From: Trichoplax adhaerens
Taxonomy: Eukaryota > Placozoa > Uniplacotomia > Trichoplacea > Trichoplacidae
Assembly (NCBI RefSeq): GCF_000150275.1
Contig: NW_002060962.1
Coordinates: forward strand, 460,007-524,006
Direction of reading: 5' to 3'
Length of the DNA stretch: 64,000 nt
Below are positions 13,264 to 24,706 of the stretch, in pieces. The first letter of the stretch is position 1. The number at the start of each line of letters is the position of its first letter. The notes under the pieces were generated by a model. That model ran no database searches. It was not told where the DNA came from and worked only from the letters and a program-made list of their open reading frames with translations. The position numbers were made by a program, and so were the translations under genes.

Positions 13264-15534
13264 TTACAAAGCATTGTTGTCATTTCCTGCAGATGCAAGT
13301 CTTGCTATATTTCGAGAAGGCCATTTTCGATATTTAAAAATAAAAAATATAATCATAGCTGCAGCTAAAGTACATAATACCGCAAATTGTATGTATGTAG
13401 CAAGCATGTATGAACGGCTAACACATGTTTCTGGCATGGTCGAATTTTCTGGCGATGAATTATTAACAGAGGCTAATTGAGGCCATAAATCATTCCAAAA
13501 AGCTACATAGTCAGCACGAGGTGCCTTCTGGACACCAAGAGTTGAAGCTAGTTGCAAACATCTTTTACTTTTAGAGTCATACCTAGGCCATGTAATACCA
13601 TTGACTGGCGTGGATGTGGGATTTCTAGACATTAAAGCAACGTCATGTTGATTTATTAGTACCACCTAGATAAATTTGCGAGAACAACATCTCCGGTGAT
13701 AAAACACCTGCCTATTCAATCTATCCTATTTTCTAGCAATGATATATTCGTTGACAGTAAAGAGCTTTACAGTACTGTAGTATACAGTATTACTATTAAT
13801 GATTATAATCAAGATAGGGCATTGAGCACGGTCATCACTATAGAGTAAAATCTAAATAATCAATGGAAAGATTGTTCAGTAATTTGTTCGCTATTCATTA
13901 TAGTAAATACGCGTACATCTAGTAGTCCCTTCATCGTTATCGTACTTTGAACTTTGATGATTTAAACATGTGACAACCTCATCATTCATTACAGCCTAAA
14001 CTTACCCGGATGCAACGAAATTTGACCATAGATTAATCATTACTCTGCTTAATTTCATATCCTCGCTGGTGTACGAATTACCCTTATGAGACAAATTTAA
14101 CATTGGGTAACCAAAAATATACGGTATTTCCATAGAATGTACAACGCCAACATGAGGTGGGAAGTAGCCAGAGTTGATTATTTTATGATTGAATTGGTAA
14201 AAATAGGTTACGATGCCATTATCAGACATTTTGTTTAACGTGTATGCCATTGGTGAATTAAATATTCTGTCGGTGAAAAGATCCGATGTCATTCGCAAGT
14301 TATTGGCAGGAGACGTTACGTTTGACCAAGCAGTGTAACGATAGATGACGACTGATCGAGCAGCTTGGCTTGCATTGGGAAATTCTCGATTGATATAATT
14401 GAAGAACATCTGGCGAGGCATACCATTATTTAATTGCGGAATTAGAGCAATGAATAAGTCACCTTCATTTTTTAACACTCCACCAATTACCTTGACGTTT
14501 TTATTTTTCAAAGTACCAGCCTTTAACAGCCTTTTTGGATCGTCGCTAATTAACGTCCCGTCGACGACGATTCTGTAAGCTTCGCTAAGGCCCAAGATAG
14601 TACTAGTTTTACCTTGAATAGAAATAATATCGCCAATAGGCAGATTACGTAAACAGCTTAGAATGTTTTGATTTGAGGCAGATATGTCGCAGGTTGTACG
14701 AGACAGAAAATTTTTGTAAGCTTGGCTAGTTGATTTAAGATCTGGATAATATAACGTAGGCAGTACAGGTGAGCCCCCAGCCATGATGCCTTGTCTATAA
14801 AGCGTCTCTTGCATTGGTGTTGTTGTAATAAACAGACCAACCGATGCAGCGCCTGCAGAGTGACCGCTAATGGTAACACGCTGAGGATCTCCACCAAATT
14901 GGGCTATATTTTGTTGTACCCAACGAAATACTGCTTGTTGATCATGCAAGCCAAGGTTTGGAGTTATAATAGGCATACCATTACGATCCATTCCAGTCAA
15001 AAAACCGAGCACACCACGACGGTAGTCAAAGGTTACTACAACCATATTACCTAAAGTGGCCAACGCTTCACCATTCCACCAGGCCGCATTGCCCATTCCT
15101 AGTGAGCCACTATGGATCCATACCAGCACAGGTAGCTTGGATGCTCCTACCTTAGGTGTGAAAACATTTAAATACAGGCAGTCTTCATTTTGGCTTCCTA
15201 TTACGTCCGTGAAATTGGCAAAATTGAGACTATAGCAAAGATTGGGTACAGTCTTGGCTTGGAGCACATTGTTCCATTTCATCACCGGCGTGGGTAGATG
15301 AAATCGTAACTGGCCCACAGGTGGGTTTGCATAAGGTATTCCTAAGAAAATAGCGCAATCTTTATTTTCTACTTGGACCATGGTACCTTCTACTTTACCT
15401 GCGTTTGTATCTACTGTGACAGATCCATTTTCGGCCGCAGAACCGCTCATAAAGAAAGCGATTAAAGTAATGATCAGTGTCAATTGCATATTTTGAACTG
15501 GTTTCATCGGATTGCCTAAGGACCTTTTATCCAT
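13264..15534 (-). CDS. Carboxylesterase/cholinesterase-like membrane protein with full triad (cluster copy 3)
   Basis: 629 residues in two exons, 15534-14006 and 13624-13264, with a phase-2 GT-AG intron at the same place as in its two neighbours. A basic N-terminus precedes a hydrophobic signal segment (about residues 17-33); Met10 or Met16 are alternative starts. The esterase domain carries NEDCLYLNV (from residue 116) and a complete triad: Ser226 in GHSAG, Glu357 in NEGD, His466 in GVVHSME. Spacings match the cholinesterase family. The oxyanion segment reads HSG, not HGG, which is unusual. A short stalk, a membrane helix (YIQFAVLCTLAAAMIIFFIF) and a small tail follow. It is the copy most likely to be an active extracellular serine esterase; the substrate cannot be read from sequence. 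It is the upstream member of the tandem array and possibly the least altered. Confidence 0.87.
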
Positions 15535-18040
15535 CGAATTTCCAACTGCCTAGGGAAAATTGTGAAATACTTCTGCAAAATTCCCAATGTATTGTTTTGT
15601 ATATTGTCGATTACATTTAAACTGATACGGTATTGTACGGTACTGTACACTGTAGAGGACAGTGCAAAACACTGTACAGTACAGTCACTCAATAAGGACG
15701 AGTACAGTACAACCTACTGTACTGTACAGTACTCAGTACTGTACTCTATTGGCAAATGGCAATCTGCCGTCTTGCCTCGAGCTAGACCTGACGGCTGGCT
15801 CTAGCAACTACGTGATAAAAGAAAGAAAGAATGATAATTACGTAATTAAATTAGGGTTCCTAATAATATTGTATATCGCATGAATATGAATATGAACTTG
15901 CTACACTTTCTTGTTTATCGTAATAATAATTCAATAGTCCAGTAGGGCTTGAGCACTGAACAATCACGAGTCCAATAGAGATTAAGTACCGAACTAACTT
16001 TATTATGCTTTAGGAGCCGTTATATATAAGAGACAATTACCAGTAATGTGCAATAACGGACATGCCATGAATGTTAACGACAATCTTATCTTATTCATAA
16101 TAAGATAACAACTTATTTTCCTAGATATGCTATCTAGGACTTAATCGTCATCATTACAGAACAACTGCAGAAATATACTGTACTGGAATAAACAGGCTTA
16201 TTCAATATGATAGATCTTAGCGATACTATGTCTACAACAACGATATTATTTCGTAACAGAACTATTTAAAGAAAACCATGTATTTACTGTTATATACAGT
16301 AGATGACAGTATCGCTAAAACCCTTATATATCATACAGTTCGTATTGCGGTACAAATTTCATTTTTATCATCTACATGCGGGATTTACAGTACAACTGTA
16401 TCACATTGATATATCTAAGCCATTTAGCAGTTTCGTTCTGGCATACCTGGCTCTTTAAAATACTGTACAGTAGCTACGGCACTGTATAGTGGGAAAACGA
16501 AGCTCAACTTTTATGACTAGTGATGAATTTTGAAAATTTAGGCTGTTGTGAATGTAATTGATTTGACAGTACACATACACCCAGTAGTCAATACAATATT
16601 ATCTCTATCGCCCTAGAGGCACTGTTGAACTTAATGTACTGTTTTGCATTTATACGTGTACAGTATATACAGTACAGTATACGCGTATGCTATATGTACA
16701 GTACTGTATATGCGTGGATGTAAGTTAGGCATGTAATCTTTTTAAGATGTAGTACAGGATGATTTTGCAGTTTTGTTTTAAAATACTATCTGTAAGTACA
16801 GTAACCTCAACTGTGGATTGTTCATTGAATTGCAGGTGGCCTCATCACTTTTCAGCAGATGGATGTACCTTAGGCGTGAAACGATCACATTTACGTGTTA
16901 TAGAACTATGCATTAAAAGTGGTGGAATTACTGTACTGTGCCGACTTTAAGTAGTGTATATTAAAGCGTAAAGGTGATAGTTTGATTAATAATACTCTAC
17001 ATATATAATCAACTAGTCGACCCCCTCACTTGTGATGCTTAGCTTTATTTATTTATTTTAGACGGTAGAATGCACTACATGCATATGATCGTCTCAAGTT
17101 AATGCTACACTCTACAGTAGTTTAAAGTTATTGATCTTGAAGAAATTTATTACCGTAGTATAGCCCCTAGGGGAGCAATTAAATAATATACTCGGACAGG
17201 ACTACTAATATTTCAATCTTATAATTTATTGATCTACTGAAACATTTTACTTTTAGGGTAGAAGTGGCACAGGTGTGAATAGTTACAGCCACTTTGTATT
17301 CCTGTTCAACTGTAATGAAACTTTCATTGCATGGGGAAATAGACTAAACTCCAGGTCCTGTTATATAAGCACATCTTATACTCGTATACCGCACAGCGCT
17401 ATTAAAATTGAATCTTTATTAGCTTATCTCTGAGGTTTATTCTAGTCAAAAAAGTAAAGTAATCTAACTTGCAGTCTCTGTCATCAAAATTGCTGAAATT
17501 CATCCATTTCCTGAGATTAGAATTTCGAATTTATTATCATTTTATGGTAGTATACTATCGGATGTTCTTTTAATGATTTCATATTCGGTTGCAGTTAGTA
17601 TTAGATCTAAGTAGTTTACAAGAGAAATAAACGTTTAAACCTCCATTGGCGTCGCTTGAATATTTCAAGATTGCTACCTTAAATAAAAGGGCATTACTGT
17701 ATACAGTACACCGTAGATCGCGATTAATGATTTGGCTACTGCATTACAACATTATACCGCGTATGTTTGTACAACATGATATTTATCTATACCGCCGAAT
17801 GGTGTAAACTGTCCAAATCATATGTAATAGAGTAGTTGAGACAGTAGGAGACAAACGAAGACTGCCATCGGCTACTGTATCAAAATTTTCTGAAAAAAAT
17901 ATACTTAATAGCGGTATCGAATAGTATAGTACAATATTGGTTTGAATTTCCAGTCCAAATATTTATCGCCAGTAATATAATGAGCGCCTAGGTTTTTTAA
18001 GGCAAAGGCAAAACTGGTGAGTTAAAATAACTCGTCAGTA
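15535..18040. other. 2.5-kb spacer rich in TACTGTACAGTA-type palindromes
   Basis: Lies between the start of esterase copy 3 and the end of UCHL5. It contains dense self-complementary runs at about 15625-15745 and 16450-16720, made of overlapping TACTGTA, GTACAGTA and ACTGTACAGT units. Open frames of 60-80 codons here (for example 15562-15804 and 16759-16950) consist largely of these repeats and are not called as genes. Confidence 0.55.
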
Positions 18041-19610
18041 CTACTTTCCAGAATCTTTGTCATCACTACTCTCTTTACCAGAGTCCAATTTCCTCTTTCT
18101 CCTTTCCAGTGCTGCGGCAGTTACCGCTTTTTGACGCTGTTCGGCCTTTTCCGTCAGTTCTACCAGACGGCCATCCTTGGCCAAGCACTTTAGTAGTTGC
18201 ACAATCATTGGTAGATAATTATGGTCTCGCTTTGCATGCTCAATTTTGTATCGCAGACGTTTTTCTTCTTCTACTCGTAGTTGATGATTAGCTTCATTCA
18301 TCTTGAGTTCAACCTATATTATCACCAGTGATATCAAAAATTATTCATAGCGATTACAGTATATAACAGGACTATGCAAGCATTAATACTTAGTGATATC
18401 AGGTAATTTATTGATAATTAATTCATAAAATAAGGGCATACAGTAGCATATTCATTTTTTAACTTGAGATAAGCTTCGGTGTCTTTTTTTGTATCCAATT
18501 TGGATAATTTCCCTTCCAGATCGGATAAATTAGATTGTAACTTTTCTAGATCTGCTTCCAATTTCATTTTGTGATCTGATACTACTGCCATCAAATTAAA
18601 TCGAATCTCGCCGGTTGCATAGCTTGTCATCCGAGATTCCAAAATTGGCTTTACTGCTGTAATCCAATCCTCACCGCATTTGCCTAAATCGATTGGTCCG
18701 TCTTTTAATCCATCCAGCTCATATAGACGTCCGTTAATAGGTACATAGGCTACAAAGTGGAAAGCTTCTTCAGACTTATTGGATGAGTTCTCGAATTCAA
18801 ACATTTGTTGTCTAGCAAAGCTGAACCGTTAATAGAAGCAGTATAAACATTATAAGTTAGATGTTCCATGGGGATCGCAGTAAATTTTGCTATCGTTATT
18901 GCAAGGACGTAGACGAGAAAGACAGTATATTAGGAATGTTTAAGAGTTACGAGCGAGATCTGAGATCTGCTTGACATATTCTTAGTGTTATCTACATAAC
19001 TTCTTACCTGTTGTGCACCTGTCTTATAATATCCATATTACTTAAACTCAAGCCACGCATTGTCGGATCAAAATCAGCACTAAATTCCTTGAACTTGTAT
19101 AACATCTCTCCTAACTGGACGTCTTTGTGGTTACAGTTTAGTAATACACTTAGGACGGCTTGAGTTGCACATGCATTGTTAATTACCTATTGAAAGTTAA
19201 AATTGGAAATTCCATGTTAAGTACATACCATGTTACTTATGATTTCGATAGTATACTGTGGTATTAAGGAGAGAATTAGCTAAGAAAGAGTGATACGTTA
19301 TGATTTGTCTTCACTAAATATCATATTTAATGCAAGTTCAATCGAAAGTGTCTTTGTTCTTGACCTGTTTGGCAAAGTAGATTTGTCGAGAATCTTGCAC
19401 CAGAGAACCTACAGTTTCTTCACCGGGGCGCCATTTGAATAGAAATACCAAACCATGAATTGGCTTCAATTTCTCAAATTCTTCTTTCTCTAGGGACCAT
19501 AACTCTTCAACTTGTACTCCAGTAACACCAAAACCCTTTATGAGTTCGGTAAAGATGCGAGGATCACTATCAATCAGGCACCAATTTCCGGCACCGTCAT
19601 CGTCAGCCAT
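18041..19610 (-). CDS. UCHL5: Ubiquitin C-terminal hydrolase UCH37/UCHL5
   Basis: Cysteine deubiquitinase that trims ubiquitin chains at the 19S proteasome (through RPN13) and in INO80 complexes. Four exons, 19610-19365, 19186-19008, 18820-18442 and 18313-18041, give 358 residues; the vertebrate protein is about 329. Active-site residues fall at the usual positions: Gln82, Cys88 in NNACATQ, His163 in AFHFVAY and Asp178 in YELDG. The crossover-loop region and a coiled segment follow. The C-terminal UCH37-like domain (RLRYKIEHAKRDHNYLPMIV and onward) is the RPN13-binding part, and the tail is Lys/Ser/Asp rich. I chose the Met at 19610; an in-frame Met at 19628 would add six residues. It is divergently arranged with the Rag GTPase gene across about 320 bp. 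Confidence 0.95.
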
Positions 19611-19930
19611 GATAGAAGCTTTGTTCAATTTGTAGTATGTTCTACCCGGGACTTCTCTTACTACTATGGATAGTATAGAAGTTCATGGTACGCGCTTCTA
19701 CAATACTCCTCGCTTTGCGCACGCGCACCACGCCAACATAACTTACTAGTACAGTAACTGTACTGTAACAGTTCATGGTCCTAATGGTACGATACCGTAC
19801 CGTACGGTACCGTGCAGTGCAGTACCGTACGGTACTGGAACTGTTCTGCTCTCGTTGACGATCACATGATGAGAAGAGCAAGCAGCTACTTCTTACTCTA
19901 TACTAGTTAAGTATACAAGCGAAGGCAATC
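19611..19930. promoter_or_regulatory. Putative bidirectional promoter of UCHL5 and RagC/D
   Basis: Only 320 bp separate the start codons of two divergently transcribed housekeeping genes, so both promoters and 5' untranslated regions must lie here or overlap the first exons. The region is GC-richer than its surroundings and contains stacked palindromes of the GTACCGTACGGTAC and TACAGTAACTGTACTGTA kind at about 19745-19845. Promoter assignment is inference from the gene arrangement; no TATA element is claimed. Confidence 0.55.
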
Positions 19931-22900
19931 ATGGCTGATGATCATGATCAAGAAGTATGTCTTTATTCGTCGCTAGTTGCACTTATACAAGCTATTTTAT
20001 GTATCAAAAGTACATTTCTTTGTAGAAGAGACCATTGAGATTATAGTATTATTGAACATACATTGATATTGCATCTATTTTTGACAGACACTGGATGCGG
20101 AAATAAGATATGGTAGCTATGCTATTGGCTCTTTTCCAAGAGAATTTGGGTAAGTCAGTAGTCAGACTCATGTTTTAGTACAGGAGTAATAGTAGTTTAT
20201 GTTTTCCTTGAATACATGCACTTTGTTAGAAGTAGATGCTAGCAGTGATAGAGGTTATTGCAACAGGCTTAAAGTATTGTAATTGCTTTATTTTGCTGGC
20301 ATAGATTGGCTGGTGAAGTGGAAGACAACCTCAAAGGGATTGAAGATAACGATTTACCCAGAATTTTGTTGATGGGTTTAAGAAGGTAAGATGACAGTCG
20401 TACTTATTTCTAGCTATTTTCTCCATTCATTTTGATAGATCATGTAATAAATGGATAATGAGGAGGTACATTAGGTATAGAGACTTACAGTATTATTGCT
20501 GCTGTGCTTACCTTGATTATCTCACTTGAAATGATGATGTATCGTTGTATATAATTTGTTTGCATAACTTATCCTACGTACAATTCGATTGATAGGATTA
20601 TCATCATACCAGCCATATTATGTGGAAAACTAATTTTTATCACGACATAATCTTATCATTATAGAAGTGGAAAGTCATCTATACAAAAAGTTGTCTTCCA
20701 TAAAATGGCTCCAAATGAGACTCTCTTTCTGGAAAGTACCAATAAAATTGTTAAAGATGGTACGTCCATTTGGATAGATTACAATATCGGTATCAGTACT
20801 TTTTTGATAGCCTATGATCGTAATTAAGAGTATGTCTCTCCAAATAAGCAGTAGAAAATGTGATTGAAATAGCTATAAAATGGATACAATTTACATGCTA
20901 AGTAATTGATCCAATGTACATTTTAAATATTTGATATATACTTGAACGTAACATTCTATATAATTGATGGTATCACATTTTTATCAATGATTAATTATAT
21001 AGATCTATCCAGCTCATCATTTATAAAATTTCAGGTACTATAGATAGCAACGTAACATACGTACGTGTATATGCCATGAGCATTTTTGGATTATACAAAT
21101 TAATGCCAAGTACTAAGAATCCACAATGTATTATTTTCTAGATATGGGATTTTCCAGGCCAAATAGATTATTTCGATTCAGCTTTCGATGCCGAATCGAT
21201 TTTTGGTAATTGTGGAGCCTTAATATTTGTAATTGATTCGCAGGCAAGTTCAAGTAATTTAGTATCAATTTATATTAATTGCTTTACTTTTATTCTCGCA
21301 TATACTGTCTACCTATATAGTGTTATATCCTCAACAAGTTTGTTTCCCATAAGTTATAATTTCACATTAATTCAGTACTACCGACTGCATAATACCATCA
21401 AAAATAGTTGAAGAATTAAAATAAGTCTTTTTCTTTCTTTTAGGATGATTACTCTGAGGCGTTGAATAGATTGAACACTACAGTCATAAAAGCTCATAAG
21501 GTATGCCACTGTTAGCATGTACTTGAGTTTTATGACAAAATTGAATGAATGAATTATTTTGTTTTTTTGAGCTAATCTTGTACACCATTATCGTCAATCG
21601 ATTATAGTTGAGCTTCTGTACTGTATTGTACCTATCGAAACTAAAATGGTCTTTATCGCATTTAGGTCAACCCAGACATCAAATTTGAAGTATTTATTCA
21701 TAAAGTTGACGGACTCTCAGATGATCATAAGATTGGTCAGTTCATATCTAATAGCGCTAACAACTCTTTTAATATAATAATGCTATCAAGTAAATGAATA
21801 CATTTGGTGATGTTTTTATTATAGAGGTACAGCGTGATATCCATCAACGCGCCACTGGAGATATGGAAGATGCGAGTTTGGAGTCAATTCATTTGAGGTT
21901 ACTTATGCTGATGTTGTTACAAAATCTAGGAAAACAATGCGCTTGCGTATTATTATTCTGTCTATTAATAACACAACGATACTGTTTTAAAGTTAACATG
22001 TACGCATTTTTTTTATCCCTTTTATAGTTTCTATCTAACAAGTATATATGATCACTCGATATTTGAGGTATTTGGTGTACTTACTCTTTGAATAATTTGT
22101 CAAACTAGCTGTTGATAGAAATTGGAACGATTAGGATATTAGTAAAGCTCTGCATAGAACTTAACGATCATGACAGTAACAATAAACATTTTTATTGCAT
22201 AGGCGTTTAGTAAAGTCGTGCAAAAGTTGATAAAGCACTTGGGAACATTGGAAAACTTGCTAAATATTTTCAACTCTGTAAGTCTGTTTCTTAACACTGG
22301 TGAATAAGGAGTATCTTATGTCATCTTATTGAATGCATGGCTCTGAATATTTTTAGTCGTATTTAACATGGAAGAGGGAATATGTTTATGTTTTTCTTTG
22401 TAATTATTATTGTTGTAGAATTCTGGTATTGAGAAATCATTTCTATTTGATGTCTGCAGTAAAATTTATATAGCAACTGATAGGTATAATAGCTGATTTG
22501 CTTTACAAAATTTATAAACATTAGCTATATTCGTGGTGGTTAATCAAATTTCTTATTTTATTAACTCGTCTTTTTAGCTCTCCAGTAGATATGATCACTT
22601 ATGAACTTTGTTGTGATATGCTGGATGTAGTTATTGATGTCTCGTGCATATACGGGTAAGAACTAGAAGCCATTATAAGACTTTAGTAAAGTGTTTAGTT
22701 ATTAAGTAAACGAATTTGCGAAATTCTCGCCGTTATCTCTAGTTTGCAAGAAGATCGTGAGGGTAGTGTGTATGATCAACGTTCAACTTCTATTATTCAA
22801 TTAAATAACTCAACGGTATTATATTTGAAGGAGGTTAACAGGTAAAATAATTACTTTTCTATAAGTTGATAAATAGTAGACACGATTCTTTCCTGACTTT

Positions 22901-23385
22901 TCGATATCTTTTTGGTTAATCTGATAAAGATTTTATATTTACTTTTGTAATAATTAATGTAGATTTATAGCACTGGTAGCGATCCTAAGAGAGAACAGCT
23001 ACGAAAAGCGAGGTATACTATACTATACTTTTTTGATATTATGGTATTTTGAGCTTTAATAATTTGCGTCAAATGTATTGTAGGCTTAATTGATTACAAT
23101 TTTCATTGCCTACGAAAGGCCTTGCAACAGGTTAGTTGACTAGAAAAATAATAGTTGTTGCATGATAGATTAGATACAGTACGTAACGTTTTACTGAATT
23201 GCTTCTAAATATATTTGCTATTTAGCAGAATGCTTATGATAATAATTTTCATTGCATCTCTTTTAACACTTATTTTAATCCAGGTTCTGGAATTAGATAA
23301 GCGAAATCATCTTAACAGCAATGATAGCAGTGCGAGTGTTGGAGAAAATATTAATGATCGAACTGGAAATTCAGTTATTGCATAA
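19931..23385 (+). CDS. RRAGC: Rag GTPase C/D
   Basis: Small GTPase of the RagC/RagD type, which pairs with RagA/B on the lysosome to recruit mTORC1 when amino acids are present. Seventeen short exons: 19931-19954, 20088-20149, 20305-20385, 20665-20759, 21035-21066, 21142-21243, 21444-21500, 21666-21735, 21825-21897, 22028-22067, 22203-22277, 22419-22483, 22578-22655, 22743-22841, 22963-23012, 23084-23130 and 23284-23385. They join in frame to 383 residues. P-loop GLRRSGKSS is at 53-61, the IWDFPGQ switch II motif at 99-105 and HKVDG at 163-167, followed by the conserved RQDIHQR-like segment and the roadblock-type C-terminal half ending near LIDYNFHC. The intron after residue 132 begins GC, not GT. 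One gene probably serves both RagC and RagD roles, as is usual outside vertebrates. Very sure of identity; the first exon (8 codons) is the least certain. Confidence 0.95.
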
Positions 23386-24706
23386 ATACGTGTATATGCA
23401 TTTACGTATATATTGTTTATTTGACTGCTATTTATGATCACTAATATCATGTATCACGTAGTTGAAAATTTCATTTCTAATAGTACTGAATTTCTGTTAA
23501 CAGCGCGAGCCGTCACATTGTACTATATATTGTTACTGTTATGTATGTAACAGTGTCGTTATTGGGCCGCTCATACGACTCATACGGTGATTCATTTTCA
23601 AATATTAGAAAACCTCTATTGATTGGGCTTATTAATTAACGTTATTTTACAATCTTGATAGCAATTCGATACTGTTTATTTGTGCGTTTACACTGTGATT
23701 ATAGATTTCTAGTTCTGCTGCTGTGGTAGTGTAATGGCGAATATTTCCTATAAGTCTTATGTAAAATATGTACTGTATCAATGATTTTGTAACTACTATT
23801 GTCCATACGGAAGTACTTGTGGCCCGTAAGTAGGATTATACGAAGCCATTATCGATTAATACTACGTAGCTATGTTACGTTTTCGTCTAGGTATAATATG
23901 TTGATAGCGTTAGTATAAAATTTTCCACTGTTAATCATCCATGATAATAATAAAATTTACTTATTGATTGGTCAAATATTATATGAGTTACATCTTATCT
24001 GCAGTAGCAGTACTCACAGAAAGAGTATAGAATGAATAAAACTATGAAAGTATTGCATACTGTAAGCTAGATGCGATTGATCAGACGTTATTCGATGGTT
24101 TTAAATTCGTATTTCATCTAAATTATTTCTCTTTTATTTCATAATATATGCGTGCATATTATATTTGAAGAGTAGGGTTTCGTATAGTTGCAGTTAGAGG
24201 AGCCCTTAGAATCTATCCTAGTATAGCTCATCAAAATCTAAACTGTTCCGATTGATAGGAGAAATGAATAGGCTGAATAAAGTTTGATAGATTAAACTAC
24301 CCGGTGGCAATCATGTTAATGCTTATCTTAGAGAGATAGTTTTCATTGCATACCAAAATATTAGTACGATGGAGAGTATTTGCTTTATTAAGTCAATTTT
24401 ATGCAGCATTTGATATCACTGTTAATTACTTAGGTAATACCTCAGTAAACTACGCAATACACATACTTCCGATATCAAGTAATAATTTGCCATAAGCATG
24501 TTGTAATAATTTGCATATATACAGGAATCCTGAAAATAAAATACGGAAGCCAATAAAATTTGTGTTGCATAAAAGCTATTATCATTAATGGATGTATGTA
24601 GAACTTTACAACATAAGCTTCGAAGGTAGTCATATCTGTTTAGAATATATTTTTTGTTCGTCTTCTAAAGTCTGAAAATAAGGCGTATGGCGAATAAAAC
24701 TGATCT
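23386..24706. other. Convergent 3' spacer between RagC/D and lipin
   Basis: About 1.3 kb of AT-rich DNA between two gene ends that face each other. It must hold both 3' untranslated regions. No reading frame, array or palindrome cluster stands out. Confidence 0.55.

Noticed and set aside
14791-15054. 87-codon plus-strand frame
   Set aside because: Antisense to the catalytic part of esterase copy 3.
15562-15883. Two overlapping 73-80 codon frames with Tyr/Cys/Thr repeats
   Set aside because: Composed of the TACTGTACAGTA repeat translated in two frames; low-complexity product.
19642-19881. 79-codon minus frame upstream of UCHL5
   Set aside because: Sits in the shared promoter region and is made of palindromic repeats; not in frame with UCHL5.
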